Positions 17,950 to 28,605 of a DNA stretch of 37,953 nucleotides are shown here, one piece after another. The stretch lies in contig JADZGD010000033.1 of NCBI GenBank assembly GCA_020854055.1, positions 1-37,953 of the forward strand, in the 5' to 3' direction. The translations under genes were made by a program, and so were the position numbers. A model generated the notes under the pieces. That model searched no databases, was not told the DNA's origin, and worked only from the letters and a program-made list of their open reading frames with translations. Position 1 is the first letter of the stretch, and each line of letters begins with the position of its first letter. This DNA comes from Bryobacterales bacterium. Lineage in GTDB: Bacteria > Acidobacteriota > Terriglobia > Bryobacterales > Bryobacteraceae.

Positions 17950-18591
17950 ATGACCCGAAAACCGATCTTCCCCCTCCTGATGTTGCTTCTGGTGACCGGT
18001 TGCTCCACCGCGCCGCAAAAGAAGAGTGAATCCGTAAAAACCGCGGCAAAACGAACCCAATCGCCGGCCACCTACATCGCCCGGCTCGAAACCTCCAAGG
18101 GGGATATTGCAATCGAAGTGACCCGCGCGCTGGCGCCTCGTGGCGCGGACCGATTCTATGAATTAATCACCGATGGCTTTTATGACGGCACAAGGTTCTA
18201 TCGCGTGCTGAAGAGTTTCGTCATCCAGTGGGGAATCAACGGCGACCCGTCTATCTCCCAACTCTGGGCGAATATGAAGATCCTGGATGACCCGGTCAAA
18301 GGCCACAATACCCGGGGAACCATCACCTTTGCCAGGAGCGGTCCGGCCTCGCGAACCACCCAGGTGTTCATCAACATGCGGGATAACCGGTCGCTCGACA
18401 AGCAGGGCTTCGCCCCTTTCGGCAAAGTGACCACGGGGATGGAAGTGCTGGAGCGGCTTTACACCTACGGTGAGATGGCGCCTCGCGGAGCGGGTCCCGA
18501 TCCGACACAGGTTGAACTCCAGGGCAACGCCTACCTGGAGCGCTCTTTTCCGCGTCTGGATTACATCCGCAAGGCGACCGTCAAGCCCTGA
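17950..18591 (+). CDS. Cyclophilin-type peptidylprolyl isomerase lipoprotein
   Basis: This enzyme accelerates cis/trans isomerisation of prolyl bonds. The N-terminus is a lipoprotein signal with lipobox LVTGC (C18 counting from the ATG at 17950), so it should be membrane-anchored outside the cytoplasm. The cyclophilin domain spans about residues 42-195: LETSKGDIAIEV, RFYELITDGFYDGTRFYRV, GTITFARSGPASRTTQVFIN and FGKVTTGMEVLERL. The last motif group (SRTTQVFIN, FAPFGKV) is diagnostic. A TTG two codons earlier (17944) is possible, but GAGGAG at 17936-17941 is better spaced for the ATG. It is probably expressed with tsaB and the DUF5060/DUF4038 gene. The C-terminal ELQGNAYLERSFPRLDYI segment recurs in related bacterial cyclophilins. 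Confidence 0.9.
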   Translation: MTRKPIFPLLMLLLVTGCSTAPQKKSESVKTAAKRTQSPATYIARLETSKGDIAIEVTRALAPRGADRFYELITDGFYDGTRFYRVLKSFVIQWGINGDPSISQLWANMKILDDPVKGHNTRGTITFARSGPASRTTQVFINMRDNRSLDKQGFAPFGKVTTGMEVLERLYTYGEMAPRGAGPDPTQVELQGNAYLERSFPRLDYIRKATVKP

Positions 18592-18652
18592 ATGGGCTCG
18601 CCCTGATCGAGGAACGCCCGGCGGGTACCAGGGAGGATGCGCTCAAATCGTC

Positions 18653-18688
18653 TGCCGCGGGGGGTCGCAATCCCCTCACTCCGCGGCA
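18653..18688. terminator. GC-rich hairpin between convergent genes
   Basis: TGCCGCGG (18653-18660) pairs perfectly with CCGCGGCA (18681-18688), and inside it GGGG (18661-18664) can pair with CCCC (18672-18675). It lies between the cyclophilin stop and the pgl stop, where a bidirectional terminator is expected. There is no long T run on either side, so it would be a non-canonical terminator. Nothing else is seen in the gap 18592-18744. Confidence 0.4.
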
Positions 18689-18744
18689 TGCGAAATCGCT
18701 CCTGCCCCAGTCTCCGCCTTATAGCGTACAACATAAATCGAAAT

Positions 18745-19470
18745 TCACTGCATTAATTTTGCCGATATCTCATCCACGAACCATGTTATTCGCGAAGGAT
18801 TATGGGACCCTAATTGGGCTGGGTACTGTATTGGATCGTACTTTTCCTGAAAAACGGCCCGCAGCGACTCCGCTTTATCCTCACCCGACACAAGCATCAC
18901 AGTCTGAGTGGCGGCAGCGAGCACCCCCGGCAGCAACGTCAATCTCCAGCGGTCGAACTTCTTCACGTATACCGCCGCCGCAATGTGCTGCCGGTCTTCG
19001 ATCAGCGCTTCGCCGGGAAACAGGCTGGCGGTGTGCGCGTCCGGCCCCATGCCGCGATGGATAACATCAAAATGCGGCAACTCGCCTGGGGCAAGATGAA
19101 AGAACTTACGGATCTCCTCAACGTAGCGGCGGGCCGCCTCCTGCGGCTCGAGTTCGCCCTCGATCCGGTGCACGTTGGCCGCGGGGATGTTGGCCGGATC
19201 AATCAGGTGCTGCCGGGCCAGGCGATAGTTGCTATCCGCATCATCGGGAGGCACCGCGCGCTCGTCAACCCAGAAAATATGAACCGGGGCCCAGTCAAAC
19301 CGGGCGGAAGCGAGCACATCGAACATCGGCTTCGGCGTGTTGCCGCCGGAGATGGCCATCGACAGCGGCCGTCCCGCCGAGGCCAGGCCGGTTAGCAGCC
19401 GCAGAATCTCCCAGGCACAGGCTTCAGCCGCGGCGGCAGCCGTGGGGAATGAGTGAACTACTGGTTTCAA
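18745..19470 (-). CDS. pgl: 6-phosphogluconolactonase
   Basis: This enzyme hydrolyses 6-phosphogluconolactone, the product of G6PDH. The 241-aa protein shows the NagB/Pgl-fold motifs PLSMAISGGNTPKPMFD, HIFWVDERAVPPDDADSN and FDVIHRGMGPDAHTASLFPG. In most relatives the third motif reads LGMGxDGHTASLFP; here HRGMGPDAHTASLFPG replaces LG with HR and G with A. The frame extends upstream to 19545, but that would overlap opcA by 59 bases. The TTG at 19470 has AGGAGG just before it and sits 16 bases after the opcA stop, so it is the better start. It is the last gene of zwf-opcA-pgl. Confidence 0.92.
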   Translation of the reverse strand: MKPVVHSFPTAAAAAEACAWEILRLLTGLASAGRPLSMAISGGNTPKPMFDVLASARFDWAPVHIFWVDERAVPPDDADSNYRLARQHLIDPANIPAANVHRIEGELEPQEAARRYVEEIRKFFHLAPGELPHFDVIHRGMGPDAHTASLFPGEALIEDRQHIAAAVYVKKFDRWRLTLLPGVLAAATQTVMLVSGEDKAESLRAVFQEKYDPIQYPAQLGSHNPSRITWFVDEISAKLMQ

Positions 19471-19474
19471 GGCT

Positions 19475-19480
19475 CCTCCT
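19475..19480 (-). promoter_or_regulatory. Ribosome binding site that fixes the pgl TTG start
   Basis: On the minus strand AGGAGG lies four bases before the TTG at 19470. It is a full Shine-Dalgarno match in the short opcA-pgl gap and is the main reason to reject the longer reading frame. Confidence 0.7.
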
Positions 19481-19486
19481 GATCCG

Positions 19487-20485
19487 TCAGGCCGCACGGA
19501 GCGTTCGTTCAAAGTGGTGGTCGACGCCGGTGACCTGGAGTTCATCCGCCATCAGCGAAGCCTCCCGGTACGCAGGCAGCACGCGATGGCTTTCGAGCGC
19601 CCCGGCGCGTAATTCGATCTGCCGTACGCCCTGGGCGGTGTCGGCGACTCTCAATACGACTTGGAAATCGGCGGCGCTCATTACGACCGATCGTAGGCTG
19701 CCCTGGGGCGGCTCACCGGTCGCGTCGGGTTTGGCCGTCCGATATTCCACCGCCGGACGGCCGGGCAGTCCGCTCGCAAGCCAGGCGCCCAAATACAAAG
19801 CGCTGGCCGGAGCCTGATGGCCCAGATGGGTGATGGTGATATTCGTAATGCTATCCAGGCGGCTGCGGCACTCGAAGGCGTCAAACAGGTCGGCGGTCAT
19901 TTTGCGCCAGGGTGTCAGGCGCGTCCAGGCGAGATCGGCAATGCGCAGTCCGCCGGCCTTCAGCCGGCGTACGGTTTCAATGGCGCTGGACGGGTCAGTA
20001 GCCAGCATCGAATCGACGATCACCCGGCGCGCCAGCGGCAGGAACGGTTGAAACTGGGGCGCATTGGCGGGAAGCCGGCTGCGCACCCAGAGTGCCACCG
20101 GCAAATCGGGCACCAAGAGACCTTGCAGCAAATTCACGGCGCCTTCCAGGCGCTGCCCGCTGAACTTCACGGCAATCAGTTCGCAACAGATCTGCTGGCG
20201 GCTTCCAAACGGCCTCCAGCAGTGAGCGCGCACGCCGGCCTCGAGGCGCGGCGTTTCTCCGGGAGCCAGGCGAACCACGATGGTCCGGCTGGGATGAGAC
20301 TGCATCAACTCGGCCAGGGTCGCTTCCAGGTTGTCGCCTTCGGGCTCGTCGGTCACCACGATCAGGGTCATCGTGCAGGAGCGCAGCACGCCCGGCTCCC
20401 CGCTGGTTTGCGTGGGCTTGGCGAGTGAGGTCCAGAGTTCCCGCAATTGGCTCAGGATGGTCTCGGGCGTTACACGCGTAGCCAT
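19487..20485 (-). CDS. opcA: Glucose-6-phosphate dehydrogenase assembly protein OpcA
   Basis: OpcA binds G6PDH and controls its assembly and redox activation in cyanobacteria; it is also common in actinobacteria. This 332-aa protein shows family features: RSCTMTLIVVTDE, HPSRTIVVRL, CCELIAVKFSGQ, LLVPDLPVALWVRSRLP and RVIVDSML. Its identity is supported strongly by context, since its ATG follows the zwf stop with no intervening base and pgl follows 16 bases after its stop. The arrangement zwf-opcA-pgl indicates co-expression of the oxidative pentose phosphate entry. Whether it performs redox control here is unknown. Confidence 0.9.
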   Translation of the reverse strand: MATRVTPETILSQLRELWTSLAKPTQTSGEPGVLRSCTMTLIVVTDEPEGDNLEATLAELMQSHPSRTIVVRLAPGETPRLEAGVRAHCWRPFGSRQQICCELIAVKFSGQRLEGAVNLLQGLLVPDLPVALWVRSRLPANAPQFQPFLPLARRVIVDSMLATDPSSAIETVRRLKAGGLRIADLAWTRLTPWRKMTADLFDAFECRSRLDSITNITITHLGHQAPASALYLGAWLASGLPGRPAVEYRTAKPDATGEPPQGSLRSVVMSAADFQVVLRVADTAQGVRQIELRAGALESHRVLPAYREASLMADELQVTGVDHHFERTLRAA

Positions 20486-22009
<1,524 letters not shown>

Positions 22010-22179
22010 CTACTTCCACGGTAGCAAAGCGCGCCTCTCCGCCGATTTCGGACCGCGGGCACCGCAATGCGCCCGGATCCTCCCGCTGAAGGAATCCGAT
22101 CAGCCGCCGGCTCACGCCTTTTTGCCTGCAAACTCCCGTCTCCAAGGTAGCGGATCGATAAAAAGGACGTGGGTATCCT

Positions 22180-22986
22180 ATGAGTAGCATTATGAGAAGA
22201 GCGGTCACGGCGGGAGTGCTACTTGCAGGCATGGTTCTCTCGGCTGGTTTCATTCTGTTTCTCCATCGGCGCAACGCAGGCCTGGAACGGCAGTTGGCTG
22301 CCGCGAGAAGCGAATCCGCATCGCTTCGCCAGTTATCCGAGCGCTACTCGCACGAACTGGAGAACACGGTGAAATTCGCCGCGGCCGCCCAAGCACAAAC
22401 GGCGGCAACAGTCCACCGGGCGGCGCAATCAGAGGCCGAACGCGATGCCGCGCAGGCCGAGGCGCGCCAGGCGCAGGCCAACTCCGAGCAGAGCCGCCGC
22501 GAACTCGATCGAATACGTTCGGAGCGTGAGCGGGAACTCAACCACATGCAGGAAGTGCTCGATCGCATCGCCAGGACACGGCGGACTCCTTCGGGAATGG
22601 TGGTGGAATTGACAAACGATTCGTTCCAGTTCGACTTCGACAAATCGGATCTGCGCCCCGCGAATCGCGAAATTCTTAGCCGTATAGCCGGAGTGTTGCT
22701 GATGTCGAACGGATATCGCTTGTCCGTGCAGGGGCATACCGACGATATCGGGTCGGACGATTACAACCAGAAACTTTCCGAGCGCCGCGCCACCAGCGTC
22801 GCCAGGTATCTGGAGGCGTCGGGCATCGATCCGGGGGTGGTCGATGTCCGCGGCTTCGGTAAGACAAGTCCACGCGCGCACGGCAAGTCCGCCGCCGCCC
22901 GGCAGCAAAACAGGCGAGTGGAAATTGCAGTAGTAGACAGTCTGATTCGCTATCAGGGCATGCCCGGCGCGTCTGGAAGAAGTTGA
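22180..22986 (+). CDS. OmpA-family protein with coiled coil
   Basis: This 268-aa protein has an N-terminal hydrophobic segment (about residues 8-28), then a long Ala/Glu/Arg-rich helix with coiled-coil character (about 33-133), then an OmpA C-terminal domain (about 138-255). The peptidoglycan-binding core is visible: FQFDFDKSDLRPANREIL, VQGHTDDIGSDDYN near 183-196, SERRATSVARYL near 200-211, and RVEIAV. The TDD and ERR residues are those that contact diaminopimelate in the family. It probably tethers the inner or outer envelope to peptidoglycan. It resembles DUF4398/OmpA-type proteins but carries a helical spacer and no lipobox. It is divergent from zwf. AAGGA near 22162 is a distant ribosome binding site. 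Confidence 0.88.
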   Translation: MSSIMRRAVTAGVLLAGMVLSAGFILFLHRRNAGLERQLAAARSESASLRQLSERYSHELENTVKFAAAAQAQTAATVHRAAQSEAERDAAQAEARQAQANSEQSRRELDRIRSERERELNHMQEVLDRIARTRRTPSGMVVELTNDSFQFDFDKSDLRPANREILSRIAGVLLMSNGYRLSVQGHTDDIGSDDYNQKLSERRATSVARYLEASGIDPGVVDVRGFGKTSPRAHGKSAAARQQNRRVEIAVVDSLIRYQGMPGASGRS

Positions 22987-23133
22987 AACCGTGGCCCGTG
23001 CGTCCAATTGTTAATTAAAATCCCTTTAAGTTACACGATGAATGTAACCGAATGCTCCGCGGAAGTGCGTAACGCGATTGTGTAGCGATTGCGTCAATAA
23101 ATACGGAGACGTTCGCTAAGCAAGGAGAATCAG

Positions 23134-23448
23134 ATGCTGAAACGCGTAGCAATTCTCGCATTGATGAGTTTCGCGGTACTCAGTGCGAAGACCTACACAT
23201 TTACGATTTCCGAGGCGGCGCACACAAGCGCCACCCAGTTGGCCCCGGGCGACTACAAAGTGAAACTCGATGGACAGAAACCGATCCTCGAGGACAGCCG
23301 AGGTCACCAGATCAACACGCCGATGAAGGTCCAAACCTCAAAGCGTAAATTCGACAACACTGCTGTTACCGTTTCCAATGCGAAGGGTACGACCCAGTTG
23401 GAGTCGATTGAACTTCGAGGAACTCATGATCGCGTCGTGTTTGAGTAG
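23134..23448 (+). CDS. Small secreted protein of unknown function
   Basis: This 104-aa protein has a short signal peptide (MLKRVAILALMSFAVLSAK). The mature 85 residues are beta-rich: YTFTISEAAHTSATQLAPGD, YKVKLDGQKPILED, then KVQTSKRKFDNTAVTVSN. I recall similar small exported proteins in Acidobacteria genomes, but no function is known to me and no catalytic motif is present. A strong ribosome binding site, AAGGAG at 23122-23127, lies six bases before the ATG, and a strong hairpin follows the stop, which suggests a well-expressed single-gene transcript. The preceding 147-base gap is AT-richer than the genes around it (GTTAATTAAAAT, GTCAATAAATAC) and probably holds its promoter. Confidence 0.75.
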   Translation: MLKRVAILALMSFAVLSAKTYTFTISEAAHTSATQLAPGDYKVKLDGQKPILEDSRGHQINTPMKVQTSKRKFDNTAVTVSNAKGTTQLESIELRGTHDRVVFE

Positions 23449-23451
23449 ATG

Positions 23452-23499
23452 AATTAACTCGCGGGCGTGCAGCCGATGGCGCGCGTCCGCGAGTTAATT
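23452..23499. terminator. Strong bidirectional hairpin terminator
   Basis: The arms 23452-23467 (AATTAACTCGCGGGCG) and 23484-23499 (CGTCCGCGAGTTAATT) form a 16-bp stem with one G-U pair and a 16-base loop. It sits between the convergent small secreted protein gene and the thioredoxin gene. The AT ends of the stem give a U-rich run on either side (TTAATTGCTTTCATTT on the plus strand), consistent with termination in both directions. Confidence 0.7.
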
Positions 23500-23503
23500 G
23501 CTT

Positions 23504-23935
23504 TCATTTCCCGGCAGCCGCTTCCAACCAGCGCCTCATTTCCTGATGCCCCACGAGCCCCGCAGTCTGCTTCAACATCCGGCCCTCGCGCATCACGACG
23601 AAATTCGGTATGGAACGAATCCCGAAGCGGGCAGCTAACTGCGGCTCCGCTTCGGTGTCCACTTTCAATACGAGCGCGGATCCTGCCATTTCCCGCGCCA
23701 GTTCATGAACCTCGGGTGCTGCCATTCGACACGGACCACACCAGGCAGCCCAGAAATCAATCAACACCGGCACCGTTGCTTCCGGAACAATCTCATCAAA
23801 CTCGGCCGTGTTGACATTGAGCGGTTCATCAACCGGAGGAAGGTCGCGCTTGCAGGCGCCGCAACGGCCGGTGTCCGCCAGATGCCGGGCTGGAATCCGG
23901 TTGACCGTGCCGCAGTGTCGGCAGGTTCGTGTCAT
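23504..23935 (-). CDS. TrxC-type thioredoxin with N-terminal zinc ribbon
   Basis: This 143-aa protein combines a zinc ribbon (C5-RH-C8 and C25-GA-C28) with a thioredoxin domain carrying the W65-C66-G-P-C69 active site (LIDFWAAWCGPCR). The cis-proline loop follows (GIRSIPNFVVMREG). This is the thioredoxin 2 layout; TrxC reduces disulfides in the cytoplasm and is linked to oxidative stress in Escherichia coli. A GTG six codons upstream (23953) is an alternative start, but the ATG at 23935 begins directly before the zinc ribbon as in known TrxC. It converges with the small secreted protein gene across the hairpin. Confidence 0.92.
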   Translation of the reverse strand: MTRTCRHCGTVNRIPARHLADTGRCGACKRDLPPVDEPLNVNTAEFDEIVPEATVPVLIDFWAAWCGPCRMAAPEVHELAREMAGSALVLKVDTEAEPQLAARFGIRSIPNFVVMREGRMLKQTAGLVGHQEMRRWLEAAAGK

Positions 23936-24007
23936 AGTTTCACGATAAAACACTCAGCCGGCCCCGTCATGGTTCAGATAGACTGCGTAGGTGAGGGAAG
24001 TGAGATC

Positions 24008-24964
24008 GTGCGATTTGTAATCGGGCTGTTGGTGGTGCTGGCGAGCGCGGGTGCGGCGGAGTTGCGGGCAGTACGGATTGGGAACGCGCCGATTCTGACC
24101 CCTGAATCCGACCCTTCCATCGGCAGCAACCTGAACGGACCATCGATGATCCGGGTACCCCGCTGGGTGCGAAAGCCCCTCGGCAGGTACTACCTCTATT
24201 TCGCATCGCACACCGGAACGTATATTCGAATGGCGTATGCCGATCGGGTAGAGGGGCCGTGGAAGGTGTATCAGCCGGGCGTGTTGCGGCTGGAAGACGT
24301 GAAGCCGTGCTCCGGCCATATCGCCTCGCCGGACGTTCTGGTCGATCACGAACGCAGGCAGATCCGCATGTACTTCCACGGACCGGCACACAAGGATGGC
24401 AGGAAACTGGGCCAGATGAGTCTCGTCTCGCTCTCCGGCGACGGGCTTCATTTCACCGCGCGCGACGAGATTTTGGGGCCGTCTTATTTCCGCGTCTTTC
24501 GCTGGGGCGGTTACTACTATGCCATTGCCCGGGGCGGCGAGGCATTCCGTTCGCCCGATGGGCTGCCTCCCTTTGAAGAGGGCCCGAAACTGTTTTCCGG
24601 CGATCCGGGATATGTCGTGCGCCACGTGGCCGTCATGCTGGATGGCAATAATCTCACCGTCGTCTATTCACGGATCGGCGACAGCCCGGAGTCGATACTC
24701 TCTTCTCACATCCATCTCACCCGCGACTGGAACAGTTGGACGCCGTCGCCACCCAAGTTAGTGCTGGCTTCCGAACGGGACTACGAGGGCGCGAACCTGC
24801 CGGTTCAAGTCTCCCGGTCCGGGCCGGCGCGATCACCGGTTCATCAATTGCGCGACCCGGCCATCTATCGCGAAGGCACCAAGACGTATTTGCTCTACTC
24901 GGTGGCTGGCGAAAGCGGCATCGCGCTGGCGAGACTACACCGCGAGCGCAGCGGCAAGAATTGA
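24008..24964 (+). CDS. Exported GH43-like five-bladed propeller protein
   Basis: The frame is open from 23705, but that part overlaps the thioredoxin gene. The GTG at 24008 has GAGGGAAG upstream and begins a signal peptide (VRFVIGLLVVLASAGAAEL), giving 318 aa. The body resembles GH43/GH32-type furanosidase propellers: YYLYFASHTGTYIRMAYAD, EGPWKVYQPG, GHIASPDVLVDHERRQIRMYFHG, YYAIARGGEAFRSPDG, and near the end RDPAIYREGTKTYLLYSVAG. The aspartates in SPDVL and RDPAIY and the HIASP context look like candidate catalytic or binding positions, but I cannot assign the residues. It could be a glycosidase on arabinan or xylan side chains or a lectin-like propeller. An ATG at 23969 is an alternative start. 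Confidence 0.68.
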   Translation: MRFVIGLLVVLASAGAAELRAVRIGNAPILTPESDPSIGSNLNGPSMIRVPRWVRKPLGRYYLYFASHTGTYIRMAYADRVEGPWKVYQPGVLRLEDVKPCSGHIASPDVLVDHERRQIRMYFHGPAHKDGRKLGQMSLVSLSGDGLHFTARDEILGPSYFRVFRWGGYYYAIARGGEAFRSPDGLPPFEEGPKLFSGDPGYVVRHVAVMLDGNNLTVVYSRIGDSPESILSSHIHLTRDWNSWTPSPPKLVLASERDYEGANLPVQVSRSGPARSPVHQLRDPAIYREGTKTYLLYSVAGESGIALARLHRERSGKN

Positions 24965-24974
24965 AGATACGAAA

Positions 24975-25088
24975 ATGGCCGAGCGTGTATTTCCGATTGT
25001 CCCCGGCGGATCCGGCGGCTATGCGCTGATGATGAGCACGCCGGAACCGGACGCGCTGATCGAAGCGATGAGGCAGATCCATCCGTAA
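24975..25088 (+). CDS. Possible 37-aa ORF or gene remnant
   Basis: A short frame starts with ATG 11 bases after the propeller gene and ends 20 bases before the phosphopantetheinyl transferase ORF. Its sequence, MAERVFPIVPGGSGGYALMM followed by a helix ending in AMRQIHP, looks like the C-terminal tail of a larger enzyme (a glycine-rich loop then a final helix). It has no convincing ribosome binding site. It may be the remnant of a deleted gene or a short expressed peptide coupled to its neighbours. Confidence 0.3.
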   Translation: MAERVFPIVPGGSGGYALMMSTPEPDALIEAMRQIHP

Positions 25089-25102
25089 CCGGCCGGGACA
25101 CC

Positions 25103-25120
25103 TTCAGTATGAATACTGAA
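25103..25120. repeat. Perfect 18-base inverted repeat over a start codon
   Basis: TTCAGTAT (25103-25110), GA, ATACTGAA (25113-25120) is a perfect palindrome with a 2-base centre. The ATG of the phosphopantetheinyl transferase (25109-25111) sits in its middle. As DNA it could be an operator; as RNA it could form a hairpin, although a 2-base loop would force the inner pairs open. Its placement is unusual. Confidence 0.6.
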
Positions 25121-25795
25121 CGATTTCCGGTTCCGGGCAAGGGAATTGCTGAGATCTGGCTGGCTTCGCTCGACACTCTATCCATTGACGCGGAGCAGGC
25201 GGTAATCCTTGAACCCGCTGAAGCCGTGCGCGCCGCGCGCTACCGCTTTGACCGCGACCGTGTGCGCTATCGGCGCGCGCGTATCCTGCTGCGCCTGCTG
25301 CTGGCCGGATATCTTGGGATGGATGCGGCTCGGATACGGTTCGCCTATGGGCTGCATGGAAAGCCGCGCCTGGAGCGTGAGACGGCGCTTCGCTTCAACG
25401 TTTCTCATTCCTCGGGAGAAGCTGCATTTGCGTTCACCGGCGGATCCGAGGTGGGGGTGGATATCGAGCGGGTACGCGAAATTGCGGAGATGAGCGCAAT
25501 TAGCGCTTCCCATTTCACCACCCGCGAGCGGCTATCGATGTCTGATGCCGGCGAACGCGGCCAAACGGCGGGCTTCTTCCGCTGCTGGACGCGCAAGGAA
25601 GCGTATGTGAAGGGAGTGGGCGATGGACTCTCGTTCCCGCTGCTCAGCGTGTCGCTCGAAAGCGGGCGCTGCGGAGCATGGACGATTCAGTCTTTCGCTG
25701 CGCGACCGGGCTTCGCCGCCGCCGTCGCCGTGGAGTTCCCGGAGCTTACAATCCAACTGCGATCGATTCACTCGCTCGATCAACTCACCGGCTAA
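25109..25795 (+). CDS. Sfp-type 4'-phosphopantetheinyl transferase
   Basis: This 228-aa enzyme moves the phosphopantetheine arm of coenzyme A onto a serine of carrier proteins used in fatty acid, polyketide or nonribosomal peptide synthesis. Family motifs in order: RFNVSHSSGEAAFAF at 95-109, VGVDIERVR at 115-123 with metal-binding D118 and E120, and FFRCWTRKEAYVKGVGDGLS at 156-175 with W160, K163, E164 and K168. The length fits the Sfp/EntD group. No carrier-protein megasynthase lies in the window, so its target is elsewhere. A perfect palindrome covers its start codon and the ribosome binding site is weak (GGGAC). Its stop directly abuts the stop of the convergent amidohydrolase gene with no spacer. 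Confidence 0.93.
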   Translation: MNTERFPVPGKGIAEIWLASLDTLSIDAEQAVILEPAEAVRAARYRFDRDRVRYRRARILLRLLLAGYLGMDAARIRFAYGLHGKPRLERETALRFNVSHSSGEAAFAFTGGSEVGVDIERVREIAEMSAISASHFTTRERLSMSDAGERGQTAGFFRCWTRKEAYVKGVGDGLSFPLLSVSLESGRCGAWTIQSFAARPGFAAAVAVEFPELTIQLRSIHSLDQLTG

Positions 25796-27160
25796 CTAGA
25801 CACCGTACAATTTGGCGGCATTGTCGTGCAGGATCATCCGCGCCAGTTCCACTGCTTCGGTTTCCGTACACAACCTCTCCTGAACCAGGCCTGCCATCAC
25901 TTGCGCGATGTGACGCCGGGCCATCAGCAGGTGCGCGTAGGCCAGTTCCGGGAACCAGTAATCGCCACCGAAACCGAGAATCTTGTTGGACGGCACCGTG
26001 TCGATAAATTCGCGCATCGCTCGCTGTGCCGCTGCCGGGGAGAGTACCCAGGTCCAGCAGAAGTCCGCATAGACGTGCGGGAACAGCTTCGTAATCGCCG
26101 CCAGTTCCCCCATGTACGGGAAGCTCATGTGAAACAGGTCGAAACGAACGTTGGAAAAATCGAAAAACAGTTGGGTCAGGTGCGCCGGGTTGGAGTTGGT
26201 GATGTAGTTCCAGTGGCCGGCAAAGGTGCCGGTGTGGACTTGCACGGGAAGGTTGTGCGCATCGGCCAGGGAAACCACATAACGAAGCATGTGATCTTCC
26301 AGGTTGCGGAACGGGCGGTTCTCAAAACGTGCCCGGCCCACTCCCGTCTCGCGCTCGCCTCGAAGCAACACTCCCAGATCGCGCTCGGCGTCGGCTGCGT
26401 CCACACGGTGGAAGTTCAGGTCGCGGTGATAGGCCAGGGTTGTCTTAATCGACACCATGCCCATCTCTTGACTTTCGGCAAAATTACGATCCACGGCCTG
26501 CTTCAACGAAGCCAGGTTGGTGATGGAGACGCCGGTGGCCTGTTCCAGCTCCTGCACCTCTTTCCGGTTGCGGATCATGATGTAGCGATCAAACTGCCTG
26601 GAGAGCCGCAGGTAACTCCGGTCGGGCTTCAGCGGTGAAGCCCGCCAACCCGGCTCCAGCAGCACGGCTCGTATCTTTGCGCGCCGCTGCAGCACGTCGT
26701 CATAGAGCCCCGGCCGGTTGGCGCGGCGAATGGCGCTGTTAATTGCCGGAAGTGTCGAGGCATTGATCTCGGTAATGCCGTAGAGGTTCTCCACGGCGAC
26801 GCGCAGCGCCTGGCCGTAGCCGGTGAGCCGAACGGACTTCCAGTACGGCTCGAAGTGGCGCCAGCGTTCCAGTTCGGGCCGGCCGGGGTCGCGCAGTATC
26901 TTACGCGATTCCTCCGGCATTCCGGCGCAGACCAGATCGTCGAACAGGTAGTGGCTGGCCAGCAGAAACAAGTCGGGATTTTGCTTCAACCGGACGCTCT
27001 CCGGGTAAAAGTGTTCGTGCGTGTCCACGCACTCCATCGCGCCGATGGCCGACTCCAGACGATGATGAAGCTCACCCGAGGGCTGTGCGGCTTGGGCGGC
27101 GGCCACCGGGACGGCGGCAGCAGCCGCATTTTTCAGGAAGCCACGGCGGTTTGCAGGCAT
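25796..27160 (-). CDS. Tat-exported amidohydrolase family protein
   Basis: This 454-aa protein starts with a twin-arginine signal (NRRGFLKNAAAAAVPVAAAQ), so it is probably folded with its metal in the cytoplasm and then exported. The amidohydrolase_2 TIM-barrel carries a HxH metal pair at H48 and H50 (CVDTHEHFYP), further histidines in VQVHTGTFAGHW and FDLFHMSFPYMGE, and a late aspartate in FGGDYWFPEL. This arrangement matches the HxH...H...H...D metal centre seen in glucuronate-isomerase-like and decarboxylase-like members. The substrate is unknown. Expression with the upstream thiC (17 bases away) is likely, although no shared pathway is obvious. Confidence 0.85.
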   Translation of the reverse strand: MPANRRGFLKNAAAAAVPVAAAQAAQPSGELHHRLESAIGAMECVDTHEHFYPESVRLKQNPDLFLLASHYLFDDLVCAGMPEESRKILRDPGRPELERWRHFEPYWKSVRLTGYGQALRVAVENLYGITEINASTLPAINSAIRRANRPGLYDDVLQRRAKIRAVLLEPGWRASPLKPDRSYLRLSRQFDRYIMIRNRKEVQELEQATGVSITNLASLKQAVDRNFAESQEMGMVSIKTTLAYHRDLNFHRVDAADAERDLGVLLRGERETGVGRARFENRPFRNLEDHMLRYVVSLADAHNLPVQVHTGTFAGHWNYITNSNPAHLTQLFFDFSNVRFDLFHMSFPYMGELAAITKLFPHVYADFCWTWVLSPAAAQRAMREFIDTVPSNKILGFGGDYWFPELAYAHLLMARRHIAQVMAGLVQERLCTETEAVELARMILHDNAAKLYGV

Positions 27161-27177
27161 CGGAAATGGTCCTTCGA

Positions 27178-28605
<1,428 letters not shown>

